The position numbers were made by a program, and so were the translations under genes. Positions 1 through 8,455 of a stretch of 39,928 nucleotides of DNA are shown here, piece after piece. Below the pieces are notes generated by a model that saw nothing but the letters and a program-made list of their open reading frames with translations, searched no databases and was not told the origin of the DNA. The stretch comes from Mangrovicoccus ximenensis (GTDB lineage: Bacteria; Pseudomonadota; Alphaproteobacteria; Rhodobacterales; Rhodobacteraceae). Location of the stretch: assembly GCF_003056725.1 (NCBI RefSeq), contig NZ_QBKZ01000013.1, forward strand, positions 19,590 through 59,517. Direction: 5' to 3'. Position 1 is the first letter of the stretch. Each line of letters opens with the position of its first letter.

Positions 1-439
1 TCCGACGGTCCGCCGTGCGAACCCATCGATCCGCGTGCCATTTAGGCGCCATCGGCGGTCCCCGCCCCGGGTGGCACCTGCGTGGAATCCGATGCCCGCA
101 ATTTGCCGGGCCGCCCGGCCCGGAAAGCCCGGTTGAGCTTGCCGTTTCCGCCCCGGAATGAGCCAGGTCGCGCCGTCGCCGATCGGGCTCGGACCGATGG
201 CGCCACGATCGGCAACTCCGGGCGACAGTGGCGAATGCCCTCCAGGCCCGGCCCGCGCACACGCCACCCGTTTCAAGGCATGCCGGACTTTGCGCGCGCC
301 GCAGGGTTTGCGGGTGCCGGACCGGGCCTTCCGGATCCCGTCCTGTCGTTCGGCATCGCGCCGCATGCGCGGCGAGGCCCGCGACGGGGCCCGTGCGGCG
401 GCGCCGCTGCGCCGCGTCTGCGGGCTCGAGGGGCGCACC
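1..439. other. Stretch without a recognisable gene
   Basis: I see no coding sequence with a recognisable product upstream of the sulfotransferase start at 440. A GC-rich inverted repeat with 7-bp arms lies at 106-112 and 117-123; it could be a transcription terminator, but no T-run follows it. The open frames crossing this part lack any family resemblance. Confidence 0.4.
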
Positions 440-1189
440 ATGCTGGTCTGCATCGGCGCGATGAAGGCGGCGACCAGCTGGCTCTTCGCGCAGCTGCGGA
501 CAATGCCCGAGGTCGCCGTCTCGCCGCTGAAGGAGGTGCATTTCCTCGACGCGAAATTCGGCGGCACGGCACTCGCGGAGCCCGAGGCGCTGGCGGTCCG
601 GCGGCTCGAATTCCACCTGCGCCAGCCCGGCGATCCGGCCGAAAACCTGCGCAGCCGCCCGGCCTTCCGCGCCAGCGTCGACCGGCTGCGGATGATCTAT
701 GACGACAGCGCCTATTTCGAGCATTTCGCCGGCCTTGCCGGGCCGCGCACGCAGGTTTTTGCCGACATCACCCCGGCCTATGCCTGCATCGGCGAGGCGG
801 GCTTCCGCTACCTGCGCGACGCCTGCGTGCTGCAGGGCCTCGCGCCGCGGCTGGTCTTCATCCTGCGCGACCCGGTGGACCGGCTCTGGTCGCATCTGCG
901 TTTCCTGCCGCAGCTGAACCGCGATCTGGACCCGGTCCGCGACTGGCAGGCGATGCTGGACGATCCGGCCGTGGCGGAGCGGTCGGACTACCGCGCCACG
1001 ATCCGCGCGCTGGACCAGGTCTTCGCGCCGCAGGAGGTCACCGTGCTGTTCTACGAAACCCTGTTCGGGGACGGGTTCGCCGGGCTTTGCCGCGGGCTTG
1101 GCGTGCCGCTGCCCGCCGTGGACGCGGCGGCCCGGTTCAACCGCACCAAGCTCGAAGCCGAGATGCCGGAGGCCGCCCGCCGCGCGGCA
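440..1189 (+). CDS. Sulfotransferase family protein, 3'-truncated
   Basis: Resembles PAPS-dependent sulfotransferases, which move a sulfuryl group to a carbohydrate or other acceptor. The N-terminus carries the 5'-phosphosulfate loop (GAMKAATSWLF, residues 6-16), and near residue 135 is the 3'-phosphate-binding motif FILRDPVDRLWSHLRF with its Arg and Ser. The ATG at 440 is chosen because the phosphate loop begins six residues later; the open frame extends upstream but without similarity. About 250 residues remain, ending at FNRTKLEAEMPEAARR. After that the frame runs into the antisense of a lipoprotein gene, so the C-terminal helix expected of this family is missing. The acceptor substrate cannot be read from the sequence. 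Confidence 0.75.
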
Positions 1190-1342
1190 AGCGGCGGCCA
1201 CCGGCGCGGTGCCGGTGGGCAGCGAAGGCTGCAATTGCGCCGAGGCCGTGGCGACCGGCGCAACCTGGGTGGTGCCGCCCTGCCAGGCAGAGCAGCCGGC
1301 GAGGCCCAGCCCCGCGACGAGAAGAGCCAGGCCTTGCTTCAT
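1190..1342 (-). CDS. Small lipoprotein, C-terminally cut
   Basis: The ATG at 1342 lies one base after the gatA stop codon (TGA-C-ATG), so the two genes are likely cotranscribed and coupled. The product starts with a positively charged residue and a short hydrophobic stretch ending in the lipobox LAGC, then a Ser/Thr/Ala/Gln-rich tail. This predicts a lipid-anchored envelope protein. No domain follows. The frame stays open past about 1190 but there it is only the antisense of the sulfotransferase, so the true C-terminus is not present. Function unknown. Confidence 0.55.
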
Positions 1343-1343
1343 G

Positions 1344-2350
1344 TCACCACCACTTCTGCGGTTTGGCCGCGAAACCCGCGGCGGTTTCGAGGACCTGCGC
1401 CTGGTTCAAGAGCGCGCCTTCCTCCCAGGGCTTGCCGATCAGCTGCAGCCCCATCGGCAGCCCGTCGGCATTCACGCCGGTCGGCACCGCGATGCCGGGC
1501 AGGCCAGCAAGGTTCACCGTCACGGTGAAAACGTCGTTGAGATACATCTCCACCGGATCGGCATCGGCCATCTCTCCGAGCCCGAAGGCCGCGGTCGGGG
1601 TCGCCGGGGTCAGGATCGCGTCGATCCCCTCGGCAAAGGCCTGCTCGAAGTCGCGCTTGATCAGCGTGCGGACCTTGCGCGCCTGGTTGTAATAGGCGTC
1701 GTAGAAGCCCGCCGACAGCACGTAGGTGCCGACCATGATGCGGCGCTGCACCTCGGGGCCGAAGCCCTCGGCGCGGGTCTTCTCGTACATCTCGGTGATG
1801 CCGTCGCCCTGGCCCAGCTTGGCGCGGTGGCCGTAGCGCACCCCGTCATAGCGGGCGAGGTTCGAGGACGCCTCGGCCGGCGCGATCACGTAATAGGTCG
1901 GCAGCGCGTATTTGGTGTGCGGCAGCGAGATGTCGACGATCTCGGCACCGGCGTCCCGCAGCATCGCCGCGCCCTCGTCCCAGAGCTTGGCGACCTCGTC
2001 GCGCATGCCGTCCACGCGGTATTCCTTCGGAATGCCGATCTTCTGGCCGCGGATGTCGCCGGTGATCATCGCCTCGAAATCCGGCACCGCCAGATCGGCC
2101 GAGGTCGAATCCTTCGGGTCATGCCCCGCCATCGCGCCCAGCATGATCGCCGCGTCGCGCACGGTCTTGGTCATCGGGCCCGCCTGGTCGAGCGACGAGG
2201 CGAAGGCGACGATGCCCCAGCGCGAGCAGCGCCCGTAGGTCGGCTTCAGGCCGGTGGTGCCGGTGAAGGCCGCAGGCTGGCGGATCGAGCCGCCGGTATC
2301 GGTGCCGGTCGCCGCGAGGCAGAGATCGGCCGCGACGCGCGCCAGCGCGG
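1344..2350 (-). CDS. gatA: Glutamyl-tRNA(Gln) amidotransferase subunit A, 5'-truncated
   Basis: GatA is the amidase subunit of GatCAB, which converts Glu-tRNA(Gln) or Asp-tRNA(Asn) to the amide form. The amidase signature with the catalytic serine region is clear ([16 protein letters not shown]), followed by [21 protein letters not shown] and [10 protein letters not shown], all typical of GatA. The C-terminus is intact and followed by the small lipoprotein. The first part of the protein is gone: upstream of [16 protein letters not shown] the sequence stops resembling GatA at about 2340-2356 and passes into the region downstream of rplT. The catalytic Lys and the glycine/serine-rich loop of the amidase signature are therefore absent here, and gatC is not seen. 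The product as it stands could not be functional. Confidence 0.85.
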
Positions 2351-2386
2351 CAACGACGGGCGGGAGCGCCCCTGTCCCGGAAACGG

Positions 2387-2416
2387 AAAAGGCCCCGGCG
2401 CTTGCGCGCCGGGGCC
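2387..2416 (-). terminator. Intrinsic terminator of rpmI-rplT
   Basis: A 10-bp GC-rich stem (2391-2400 paired with 2407-2416) sits just after the rplT stop codon. Read on the minus strand it is followed by TTTT, the form of a rho-independent terminator. Confidence 0.8.
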
Positions 2417-2440
2417 CGGGAAAACCGGATTACCGCCGGA

Positions 2441-2803
2441 TCAGGCCAGGGCAGCCTTTGCCTTGGTCACGATGGCGCCGAAAGCGGCCGGCTCGTGAAC
2501 GGCCAGATCGGCCAGGACCTTGCGGTCCACTTCGATCCCGGCCTTGTTCAGGCCGTCGATGAAGCGGGAATAGGTCAGGGTTGCATCTTCGGCGCGCACG
2601 GCGGCGTTGATGCGCTGGATCCACAGAGCGCGGAAGTTACGCTTGCGGTTCTTGCGGTCCCGCGTTGCGTACTGGTTCGCCTTGTCGACGGCCTGGGTGG
2701 CGGTCTTGAAGGCGGTGCTGCGGCGGCCGTAATAGCCTTTTGCAGCGTCCAGGATCTTCTTGTGGCGACGGTGGGTGACGACTCCGCCTTTGACTCGGGG
2801 CAT
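2441..2803 (-). CDS. rplT: 50S ribosomal protein L20
   Basis: The 120-residue product has the L20 pattern: an N-terminal basic tail ([28 protein letters not shown]) that threads through 23S rRNA, then the globular part with [15 protein letters not shown]. Full length for the family. It lies 12 bp downstream of rpmI in the usual rpmI-rplT pair and is followed by a strong terminator. pheS, often next in relatives, is not found, because the sequence joins a gatA fragment within about 100 bp of the stop codon. Confidence 0.97.
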   Translation of the reverse strand: MPRVKGGVVTHRRHKKILDAAKGYYGRRSTAFKTATQAVDKANQYATRDRKNRKRNFRALWIQRINAAVRAEDATLTYSRFIDGLNKAGIEVDRKVLADLAVHEPAAFGAIVTKAKAALA

Positions 2804-2815
2804 CTGTGTAACTCC

Positions 2816-3016
2816 TTAGCGGGCGTACGGCATGTAGGTCTTGACGATCTTCTCGTCCGGCTTGCTCAGGACAGTGGTGCCCCGTGCATTCCGGATGAAC
2901 TTGGTCGTCCGCTTGATCATCCCGTGGCGCTTGCCCGCCTGAGCGACCTTGATGCGCCCGGTGGCCGTCACCTTGAAGCGCTTTTTGGCGCCCGACTTGG
3001 TCTTCATCTTCGGCAT
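2816..3016 (-). CDS. rpmI: 50S ribosomal protein L35
   Basis: A 66-residue, very basic protein beginning [20 protein letters not shown], the diagnostic L35 start, and containing [15 protein letters not shown] at the end. It binds 23S rRNA in the large subunit. The start at 3016 is preceded by a purine-rich ribosome binding site (gtcgaggagcag on the minus strand). It is divergent from the DUF1428 gene at 3213, with about 200 bp that should hold both promoters. infC, commonly upstream of rpmI in other bacteria, is not here. Confidence 0.96.
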   Translation of the reverse strand: MPKMKTKSGAKKRFKVTATGRIKVAQAGKRHGMIKRTTKFIRNARGTTVLSKPDEKIVKTYMPYAR

Positions 3017-3212
3017 TTTCTGCTCCTCGACTGGAGGTGATCGCCCGACTCGGCATGCCAGTTCACCGGACGGACGGGTAGAGCCGCGGTCTTTATGGCG
3101 CACGCCGCCAAATGGCAAGCCCTTTCCGCAGCCCCTGCGCCGACGGACGTATCGCAACCCGCCGCGCTGCGCCAGACTGGCTGCAGCACCCCCCGCAACA
3201 GGAGACGATTCG

Positions 3213-3569
3213 ATGACCTATGTGACCGGAATGGCCGTGCCCGTGCCCGCCGCGAAGAAGGCGGAGTACATCGCGGGCTCCGAGCGCAGCTGGCCGCTCT
3301 TCCAGCGCGCGGGCGCGCTCGAGATGAAGGAATGCTGGGGCACCGACGTGCCCGAGGGCGTGCTGACCTCCTTTCCGATGGCGGTGAAGAAGGAACCGGA
3401 CGAGGTCGTCGTGCTCTCCTGGATCCTCTGGCCGGGCAAGGCCGAGGCCGAGGCCTGCTTCGCCGCCATGGAGAGCGACCCCGCCTGGGCCGAGGTCTTC
3501 GCCGCAGGCATGCCCTTCGACGGCAAGCGCATGATCCATGGCGGCTTCGAGGTGGTCGTCTCGCGCTGA
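3213..3569 (+). CDS. DUF1428 (YbaA-like) family protein
   Basis: The 118-residue product begins [19 protein letters not shown] and has the DUF1428 pattern [17 protein letters not shown] and [14 protein letters not shown]. The family adopts a dimeric alpha/beta fold like ABM-type domains; its biochemical role is not established. The ATG at 3213 follows an aggaga ribosome binding site. The next gene starts 55 bp downstream in the same direction, so they may be cotranscribed. Confidence 0.85.
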   Translation: MTYVTGMAVPVPAAKKAEYIAGSERSWPLFQRAGALEMKECWGTDVPEGVLTSFPMAVKKEPDEVVVLSWILWPGKAEAEACFAAMESDPAWAEVFAAGMPFDGKRMIHGGFEVVVSR

Positions 3570-3624
3570 GGGAACCCCTGCGGCCGCTGCCCGTTCCCTT
3601 TCCAGCCCCGGAAGGAGAGACGCC

Positions 3625-4392
3625 ATGCCCCGCGACACCCATGACACGACCGGCAAGGCCCAGCTCTGGCGCATGGCCATGCCGGACCACCTGTGCCCGT
3701 TCGGCTTGAAATCGAAGGCAATGCTGGAGCGCCACGGCTTCGACGTCGAGGACCACCTGCTGGCCAGCCGCGAAGAGGTCGAGCGGTTCAAGCACGACCA
3801 CGCGGTCAGGACCACGCCGGTTACCTGGATCGGCGGCGAGATGATCGGCGGCCATTCCGAGCTGGCCGCGCATCTCGGCGAACCGCTGCCGGACCCGGAT
3901 GCCCCGAGCTACCGCCCCGTCCTGGCGATCTTCGCCGTGGCCGCGCTGGCCGCGATCGCGCTGAGCTTCGGCGTCTTCGGCACGCCGCTGACGCTGCGGG
4001 CGATCGAATGGTTCGCGGCCTTCTCGATGGCGATGCTCGCGGTGCAGAAGCTGCAGGACGTGGAGAGCTTCTCGACCATGTTCCTCGGCTATGACCTGCT
4101 GGCGCGGCGCAAGGTCGGCTATGCCTATCTCTACCCCTATCTGGAGGCAGGTGCGGCGGTGCTGATGATCGGCGGCGTGCTGACTTGGCTCTCGGCGCCG
4201 GTGGCTCTGGCGATCGGCACGATCGGCGCGGTCTCGGTCATCAAGGCGGTCTGGATCGACAAGCGCGCGCTGAAATGCGCCTGCGCGGGCGGCAAGTCCA
4301 ACGTGCCGCTGGGCTTCGTCTCGCTGACGGAGAACCTCGCCATGGTGGCGATGGGCCTCTGGATGCCGCTCCGCGCCTTCGGGGTGGTCTGA
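3625..4392 (+). CDS. Glutaredoxin domain fused to a MauE-like membrane domain
   Basis: The N-terminal 75-80 residues look like a glutaredoxin fold: an LCPFGLKSK active-site stretch (a single Cys where CPYC is common), TTPVTWIGGEMIGGHSEL with the cis-proline, and a GG motif. From about residue 95 the protein has four hydrophobic segments like the MauE/DoxX-type membrane proteins of methylamine dehydrogenase maturation and related redox delivery. A C-terminal CACAGG pair of cysteines lies in the membrane part. The likely job is thiol-disulfide exchange at the inner membrane; the substrate is unknown. A gaaggag ribosome binding site precedes the ATG at 3625. A strong hairpin follows the stop. 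Confidence 0.7.
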   Translation: MPRDTHDTTGKAQLWRMAMPDHLCPFGLKSKAMLERHGFDVEDHLLASREEVERFKHDHAVRTTPVTWIGGEMIGGHSELAAHLGEPLPDPDAPSYRPVLAIFAVAALAAIALSFGVFGTPLTLRAIEWFAAFSMAMLAVQKLQDVESFSTMFLGYDLLARRKVGYAYLYPYLEAGAAVLMIGGVLTWLSAPVALAIGTIGAVSVIKAVWIDKRALKCACAGGKSNVPLGFVSLTENLAMVAMGLWMPLRAFGVV

Positions 4393-4398
4393 GGGTCC

Positions 4399-4423
4399 GG
4401 GCGGGGCTGCCCCCGCCCCGCCC
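4399..4423. terminator. Hairpin between convergent genes
   Basis: Arms GGGCGGGG (4399-4406) and CCCCGCCC (4416-4423) form a perfect 8-bp stem between the stop codons of the fusion gene (+) and the DUF1269 gene (-). It could end transcription from both sides; T-runs are poor. Confidence 0.6.
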
Positions 4424-4426
4424 AAA

Positions 4427-4954
4427 TCAGGCCGGTGCGGCCGGCACGTCGGTCGGCGCCAGATCGTTGTCCTCGATCAGCGCACGCAGGCTGGCCTCGT
4501 CGGTCTTGGTCAGCGAGGTCTGGATCACCCGCCCCCTGGCGCGGAAGCCCTCGAGCCGCTCCAGCACCTTGTCGCCGGTGGCGCGGCGCACCAGCACGAA
4601 GACCATCGAGCCGCCGGGCTGCAGGCTGCCGCCCATCTCCTTCATGAACTTGTCGTTCACGCCGAGATCGGTCAGCGCGCCCGACAGCGCCCCAGCCCCG
4701 GCCCCGGCCGCGACGCCCAGGAGCGGATTGAGGAACACGACCCCGATCAGGAGCCCCCAGAAGGCGCCGCCGACGGCGCCGGCCGCGGTCAGGTTCACTT
4801 CTTGATGCAGCTTGACGTCGCCCGAGGCATCGCGCGTCACCACGACCGCATCCTCGATTTCCAGCAGGTATTCCTTCTGCAGCTTGATGAGCTCGGCGCG
4901 CAGCTCGAACCCGGTGGCTTCGTCATCGAAGCCGAGGACAATCAGATCGGACAT
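4427..4954 (-). CDS. DUF1269 family protein
   Basis: A 175-residue protein starting MSDLIVLGFDDEATGFELR, with KLQKEYLLEIEDAVVVTRD and a central glycine/alanine-rich hydrophobic segment (GGAFWGLLIGVVFLNPLLG then AGAGAGALSGALTD). This order is that of the DUF1269 family of probable membrane-associated proteins. Function unknown. The start at 4954 is preceded by a ggagg ribosome binding site. The terminator of pyk lies immediately upstream, so it probably has its own promoter or depends on read-through. Confidence 0.85.
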   Translation of the reverse strand: MSDLIVLGFDDEATGFELRAELIKLQKEYLLEIEDAVVVTRDASGDVKLHQEVNLTAAGAVGGAFWGLLIGVVFLNPLLGVAAGAGAGALSGALTDLGVNDKFMKEMGGSLQPGGSMVFVLVRRATGDKVLERLEGFRARGRVIQTSLTKTDEASLRALIEDNDLAPTDVPAAPA

Positions 4955-4969
4955 GGCACTCCCTCCGGA

Positions 4970-5003
4970 TGAAAAGAACGCCGCCCCGTGCGGAGCGGCG
5001 TTC
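4970..5003 (-). terminator. Intrinsic terminator of pyk
   Basis: Perfect 9-bp arms GAACGCCGC (4976-4984) and GCGGCGTTC (4995-5003), followed on the minus strand by TTTT. It lies just after the pyk stop codon and before the DUF1269 start. Confidence 0.85.
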
Positions 5004-5047
5004 AAAAGAGGTCGGCATCCCAAGACCTTCGGTCAAGCCCTTGCGGA

Positions 5048-6493
5048 TCAACCCGGCTCGATCGAGAAGATCAGCCGCTCTTCGCAGGGCGCGACGCGCA
5101 GGATGTTCGTGGTGCCCGACTGGTTGAACGGCACGCCCGCGGTGACGATGATGCTGTCCTTCGACTCGGCGATGCCGAGCTGGCGCGCCGCGCGGGCGGC
5201 GTTGACCACGGCCATCTTGAAGCGGTCGACCTCGCCGGTGGTGGCGCAGGTCACGCCCCAGTAGAGACAGAGCCGCCGCGCAGTGGAGATCAGCGGCGTC
5301 AGCGCCACGACCGGCACGCGGGGACGTTCGCGCGAGACCAGAGCGGCGGTCGTGCCCGAATGGGTGAAGCAGCAGATCGCCTTGACATCGGCGGTCTCGG
5401 CCAGGTTCCGCGCCGCCAGCACGATGCCGTCAGCGACGGTGCGCCGCTCGATATGGCGCGAGGCGTCGAGGATCTGGTGGTAGTTCGAATCGCATTCCAC
5501 CGAGATCGCCACGTTGTTCATCGTGGTGACGGCCTCGACCGGATATTTGCCGGCCGCGGATTCCGCCGAGAGCATCACAGCGTCGGCGCCCTCGTAGATC
5601 GCGGTCGCCACGTCCGAGACCTCGGCGCGGGTCGGCATCGGGCTCTCGATCATCGATTCGAGCATCTGCGTCGCCACGATCACCGGCTTGGCGGCGGCGC
5701 GGCAGGCGCGGATCAGCCGCTTCTGCACCGGCGGCACGGAATGCACCGGCAGCTCGACGCCGAGATCGCCGCGCGCCACCATGATGCCGTCGGAGGCGGC
5801 CAGGATGTCGTCGAAGCTCTTCAGCGCGGCGGGTTTCTCGATCTTGGCGATGATCGCGGCGCGGCCGCGCGCCAGCAGGCGCGCCTCGGCCACGTCTTCG
5901 GCGCGCTGCACGAAGCTCAGCGCCAGCCAGTCGACGCCCAGATCGCAGACGAAGGCCAGGTCCTTGCGGTCCTTTTCGCTGAGCGCGGCCAGCGGCAGCA
6001 CCACGTCAGGCACGTTGACGCCCTTGCGGTTCGAGATCTCGCCGCCGATCACCACGGTGCAGTCGGCGAAATCGGGACCGCATTTCTCGACCTTGAGGCG
6101 GATCTTGCCGTCATTGACCAGGAGCATCGAGCCCGGCTTCAGCGCCGCGAAGATCTCGGGATGCGGCAGGCGCACGCGGGATGCGTCGCCGTCGGCCTCG
6201 TCCAGGTCCAGCCGGAAGGACGCGCCTTCCTCGAGAAGCTCGGAATTCCCGGCAAAGGTGCCGACGCGCAGCTTCGGACCCTGGAGGTCGGCGAGGATGG
6301 TGATCGGCGAGTTCAGGTCGGCCTCGACCTGGCGGATGATCCGGTGGCGCTCGGCGATCTCGTCATGGCTGCCATGGCTCATGTTCAGGCGGAACACGTC
6401 GGCGCCCGCCTCGTGGAGCGCGCGGATCCGCTCGTAGCTGGAGGATGACGGACCGAGCGTGGCGACGATCTTTGTGTTGCGTTGGCGTTTCAC
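5048..6493 (-). CDS. pyk: Pyruvate kinase
   Basis: Converts phosphoenolpyruvate and ADP to pyruvate and ATP, the last step of glycolysis. The 481-residue product shows TKIVATLGPSSSSYERI and DVFRLNMSHGSHDE at the start, the metal/substrate motif MVARGDLGVELP, the signature IIAKIEKPAAL with the catalytic Lys, and MLSAESAAGKYPVEAV, then the C-terminal regulatory domain. A GTG start at 6493 is chosen because ggaggctgcaa places a good ribosome binding site six bases before it and the family starts there (KRQRNTKIV). It is divergent from the amidohydrolase gene at 6584, an arrangement seen in relatives. Confidence 0.96.
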   Translation of the reverse strand: MKRQRNTKIVATLGPSSSSYERIRALHEAGADVFRLNMSHGSHDEIAERHRIIRQVEADLNSPITILADLQGPKLRVGTFAGNSELLEEGASFRLDLDEADGDASRVRLPHPEIFAALKPGSMLLVNDGKIRLKVEKCGPDFADCTVVIGGEISNRKGVNVPDVVLPLAALSEKDRKDLAFVCDLGVDWLALSFVQRAEDVAEARLLARGRAAIIAKIEKPAALKSFDDILAASDGIMVARGDLGVELPVHSVPPVQKRLIRACRAAAKPVIVATQMLESMIESPMPTRAEVSDVATAIYEGADAVMLSAESAAGKYPVEAVTTMNNVAISVECDSNYHQILDASRHIERRTVADGIVLAARNLAETADVKAICCFTHSGTTAALVSRERPRVPVVALTPLISTARRLCLYWGVTCATTGEVDRFKMAVVNAARAARQLGIAESKDSIIVTAGVPFNQSGTTNILRVAPCEERLIFSIEPG

Positions 6494-6583
6494 TTGCAGC
6501 CTCCCTTTCGGTACAGGGACGCTAATGACCCAAAACGATGTTAGCGGCAACAGTGCAGTACCGCGCAGTCAGGAGAGTGTGAA

Positions 6584-7372
6584 ATGTCCACGGCCTTCGA
6601 AGTGACCGGAGCAGAGCGTAGCGGGGCATGGGTGGTCAGCTGCGACCATGCCACGAATATCGTGCCTGCTGCGGTCAATGGCGGCGATCTGGGCCTGGCC
6701 CCGAAGGACATGGAGCGCCACATCGCCTATGATGTCGGGGCCCTGGGCGTGGCGCTGGCGCTCGGCGAAGCCCTCGATGGCCCGGTGGTGTCGTCGCGCT
6801 TCTCGCGGCTGGTGATCGACCCGAACCGCGGCGAGGACGACCCGACGCTGCTGATGCGGCTCTATGACGGCTCGATCATCCCGGCGAACCGCCATGCCGG
6901 GCCGGAAGAGACCGCGCGGCGGCTCGATGCCTGTTACCGGCCCTATCACGGCGCGCTGGCCGAGCTGATGAGCGCGCGGCCCGAGCCGGTGCTGGTCTCG
7001 GTGCATTCCTTCACCCGGCAGCTCGCCGGGCGGCCGCCGCGGCCCTGGCAGATCGGCATCCTCTCGGCGGCGGACCGGCGGCTCAGCGAGGCGCTGATCG
7101 CCGCGCTCTCGGCACCGGATTTCGCGGATTGGGTCGAAGAGGTCTCGGGCGCGCCGCTGGCGATCGGCGACAACCAGCCCTATTCGGGCCATCTGCCGGG
7201 AGATGCGGTCGACCGCCACGCGCTGCGCCAGGGCCATCTGAACACGCTGATCGAGATCCGCAACGACCTGATCGCGACCCCTGCCCAGCAGGCCGCCTGG
7301 GGCGCGCGGCTGGCGCCGATGCTGCGCCGGGCGCTGCATGACGTCGGCGAGGCCCGCGATCCGCTGGGCTGA
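6584..7372 (+). CDS. N-formylglutamate amidohydrolase family protein
   Basis: The 262-residue product has the family pattern: WVVSCDHATNIVP near the start, HIAYDVGALGVALALGEAL, FSRLVIDPNRGEDDP, and HSFTRQLAGRPPRPWQIGIL. Family members hydrolyse N-formyl-L-glutamate or related N-acyl amino acids with a bound metal; the true substrate here is not shown, and no other histidine-degradation genes are next to it. The start at 6584 follows a gagtgtgaa stretch, a weak ribosome binding site. It is followed after 69 bp by the DUF1244 gene on the same strand. Confidence 0.85.
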   Translation: MSTAFEVTGAERSGAWVVSCDHATNIVPAAVNGGDLGLAPKDMERHIAYDVGALGVALALGEALDGPVVSSRFSRLVIDPNRGEDDPTLLMRLYDGSIIPANRHAGPEETARRLDACYRPYHGALAELMSARPEPVLVSVHSFTRQLAGRPPRPWQIGILSAADRRLSEALIAALSAPDFADWVEEVSGAPLAIGDNQPYSGHLPGDAVDRHALRQGHLNTLIEIRNDLIATPAQQAAWGARLAPMLRRALHDVGEARDPLG

Positions 7373-7441
7373 CCACGGCGCCTCTGGACCCTGCCCGAAA
7401 GCCGCGCCAGACTGGGCGCAACCCTGAAGAGGAGACCGGCC

Positions 7442-7756
7442 ATGAGCCTTCCCGAGATCGACCCGCAGACGCAGACCGAGCTGGAGGCCGCCGCCTTCCG
7501 CCGCCTGCGCGACCACCTGGCCGCCCGCACCGACGTGCAGAACATCGACATGATGAACCTGGCCGGGTTCTGCCGCAACTGCCTGAGCCTGTGGTACCAG
7601 GAGGCCGCCAACGAACGCGGCATCGAGATGGACAAGGCCCAGGGCCGCGAGGCCTTCTACGGCATGCCCTATGACGACTGGCGCGCGCAGCACCAGACCG
7701 AGGCGACGGCCGAGCAGAAGGCCGCCTTCGAGACCGCGCACAAGGCCCATAGCTGA
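7442..7756 (+). CDS. DUF1244 family protein
   Basis: A 104-residue protein with the family's conserved core NIDMMNLAGFCRNCLSLWY, followed by MPYDDWRAQHQTEA. The paired cysteines in FCRNC suggest a metal or redox role, but no function is established for the family. A good gaggagac ribosome binding site precedes the ATG. It is likely cotranscribed with the amidohydrolase upstream. Confidence 0.9.
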   Translation: MSLPEIDPQTQTELEAAAFRRLRDHLAARTDVQNIDMMNLAGFCRNCLSLWYQEAANERGIEMDKAQGREAFYGMPYDDWRAQHQTEATAEQKAAFETAHKAHS

Positions 7757-7784
7757 GCCCGCAGCCGAGCCGCGGGCATCACGT

Positions 7785-8012
7785 TCAGGCGGCGTCGGCC
7801 TCGGGCTCGGCGCCGCCCTGCTCTTCCGCCCCGGCCTCGTCCTTGCGGCCGCGGCCCTTCAGTCCGGCCCAGAGCCCGACAAGGATCGCCGCGCCGACCG
7901 CGGCGCCCGCCACCCAGTGGCTGTGCCCTGCCAGATCGGCCAGATGCCCGGGATGCGCCAGAGCGGCGCCGGGCGCCGACACGAGAACGGCGCCAGTCAG
8001 GATGCGTGTCAT
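7785..8012 (-). CDS. DUF6732-like small membrane protein
   Basis: A 75-residue protein with a signal-like N-terminus (MTRILTGAVLVSAPGAALA), then HPGHLADLAGHSHW, one hydrophobic segment (VAGAAVGAAILVGLWAGL), a basic stretch and an acidic Glu/Asp-rich tail. This matches small proteins common in Rhodobacterales that carry the HPGH motif. The histidines may bind a metal, which is inference. The start at 8012 has a gaggttctt stretch upstream on the minus strand. Convergent with DUF1244. Confidence 0.65.
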   Translation of the reverse strand: MTRILTGAVLVSAPGAALAHPGHLADLAGHSHWVAGAAVGAAILVGLWAGLKGRGRKDEAGAEEQGGAEPEADAA

Positions 8013-8095
8013 GGGAAGAACCTCACCTTGCTGCGGCGCGACACTAGGGCCGCGGCAGGCGGGCTTCAATGGTTTTTCCCGGACCGCGGCCCGGA

Positions 8096-8455
8096 TCAGG
8101 ACGTCCCGTAATGGTCCAGCACCGCGTCGAGGTCTTCGGGCAGCGTGTCATGGCTCAGCATGGCGCAGGCATTGGTGGCGTGGCGGAAGATCGAGCCGTC
8201 GGAGAAGAAGCTCTGGCGGGTGACGAAGACCACCTTCATGTCCGGCCAGCGGTAGCCCGCCACATCCGCGACGGCAAAGGGGCTGCCTTCCTCCAGCAGG
8301 GCATCCAGAACGAGAATGGAGAAGCTCCGGCGGCTGAGCTGCTCGACGGCCTCCTCCTGGCTGTGGACCAGGGTGACCTGCTTGCCCGAACGCTCCAGAT
8401 GGCGTTGCCAGAGCCGCCCGAGCTCGAGGTCGCTTTCCACGATGAGGACGTGCAT
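8096..8455 (-). CDS. Single-domain response-regulator receiver protein
   Basis: The 119-residue product is a lone receiver domain: VLIVESDLELGRLW gives the acidic pocket, SILVLDALLEEG the phosphorylatable Asp (about residue 50), and KVVFVTRQ the conserved Thr position. The conserved Lys-Pro near the end is not seen; MLSHDTLPEDLD stands in its place, so signalling may be altered. No output domain and no adjacent kinase. The ATG at 8455 is preceded by an aggagact ribosome binding site. Such proteins pass phosphate or bind a partner; the partner is unknown. Confidence 0.8.
   Translation of the reverse strand: MHVLIVESDLELGRLWQRHLERSGKQVTLVHSQEEAVEQLSRRSFSILVLDALLEEGSPFAVADVAGYRWPDMKVVFVTRQSFFSDGSIFRHATNACAMLSHDTLPEDLDAVLDHYGTS

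Noticed and set aside
1190..2498. Plus-strand open frames across gatA and the rplT terminator
   Set aside because: They are antisense to gatA and rplT, which have unmistakable motifs.
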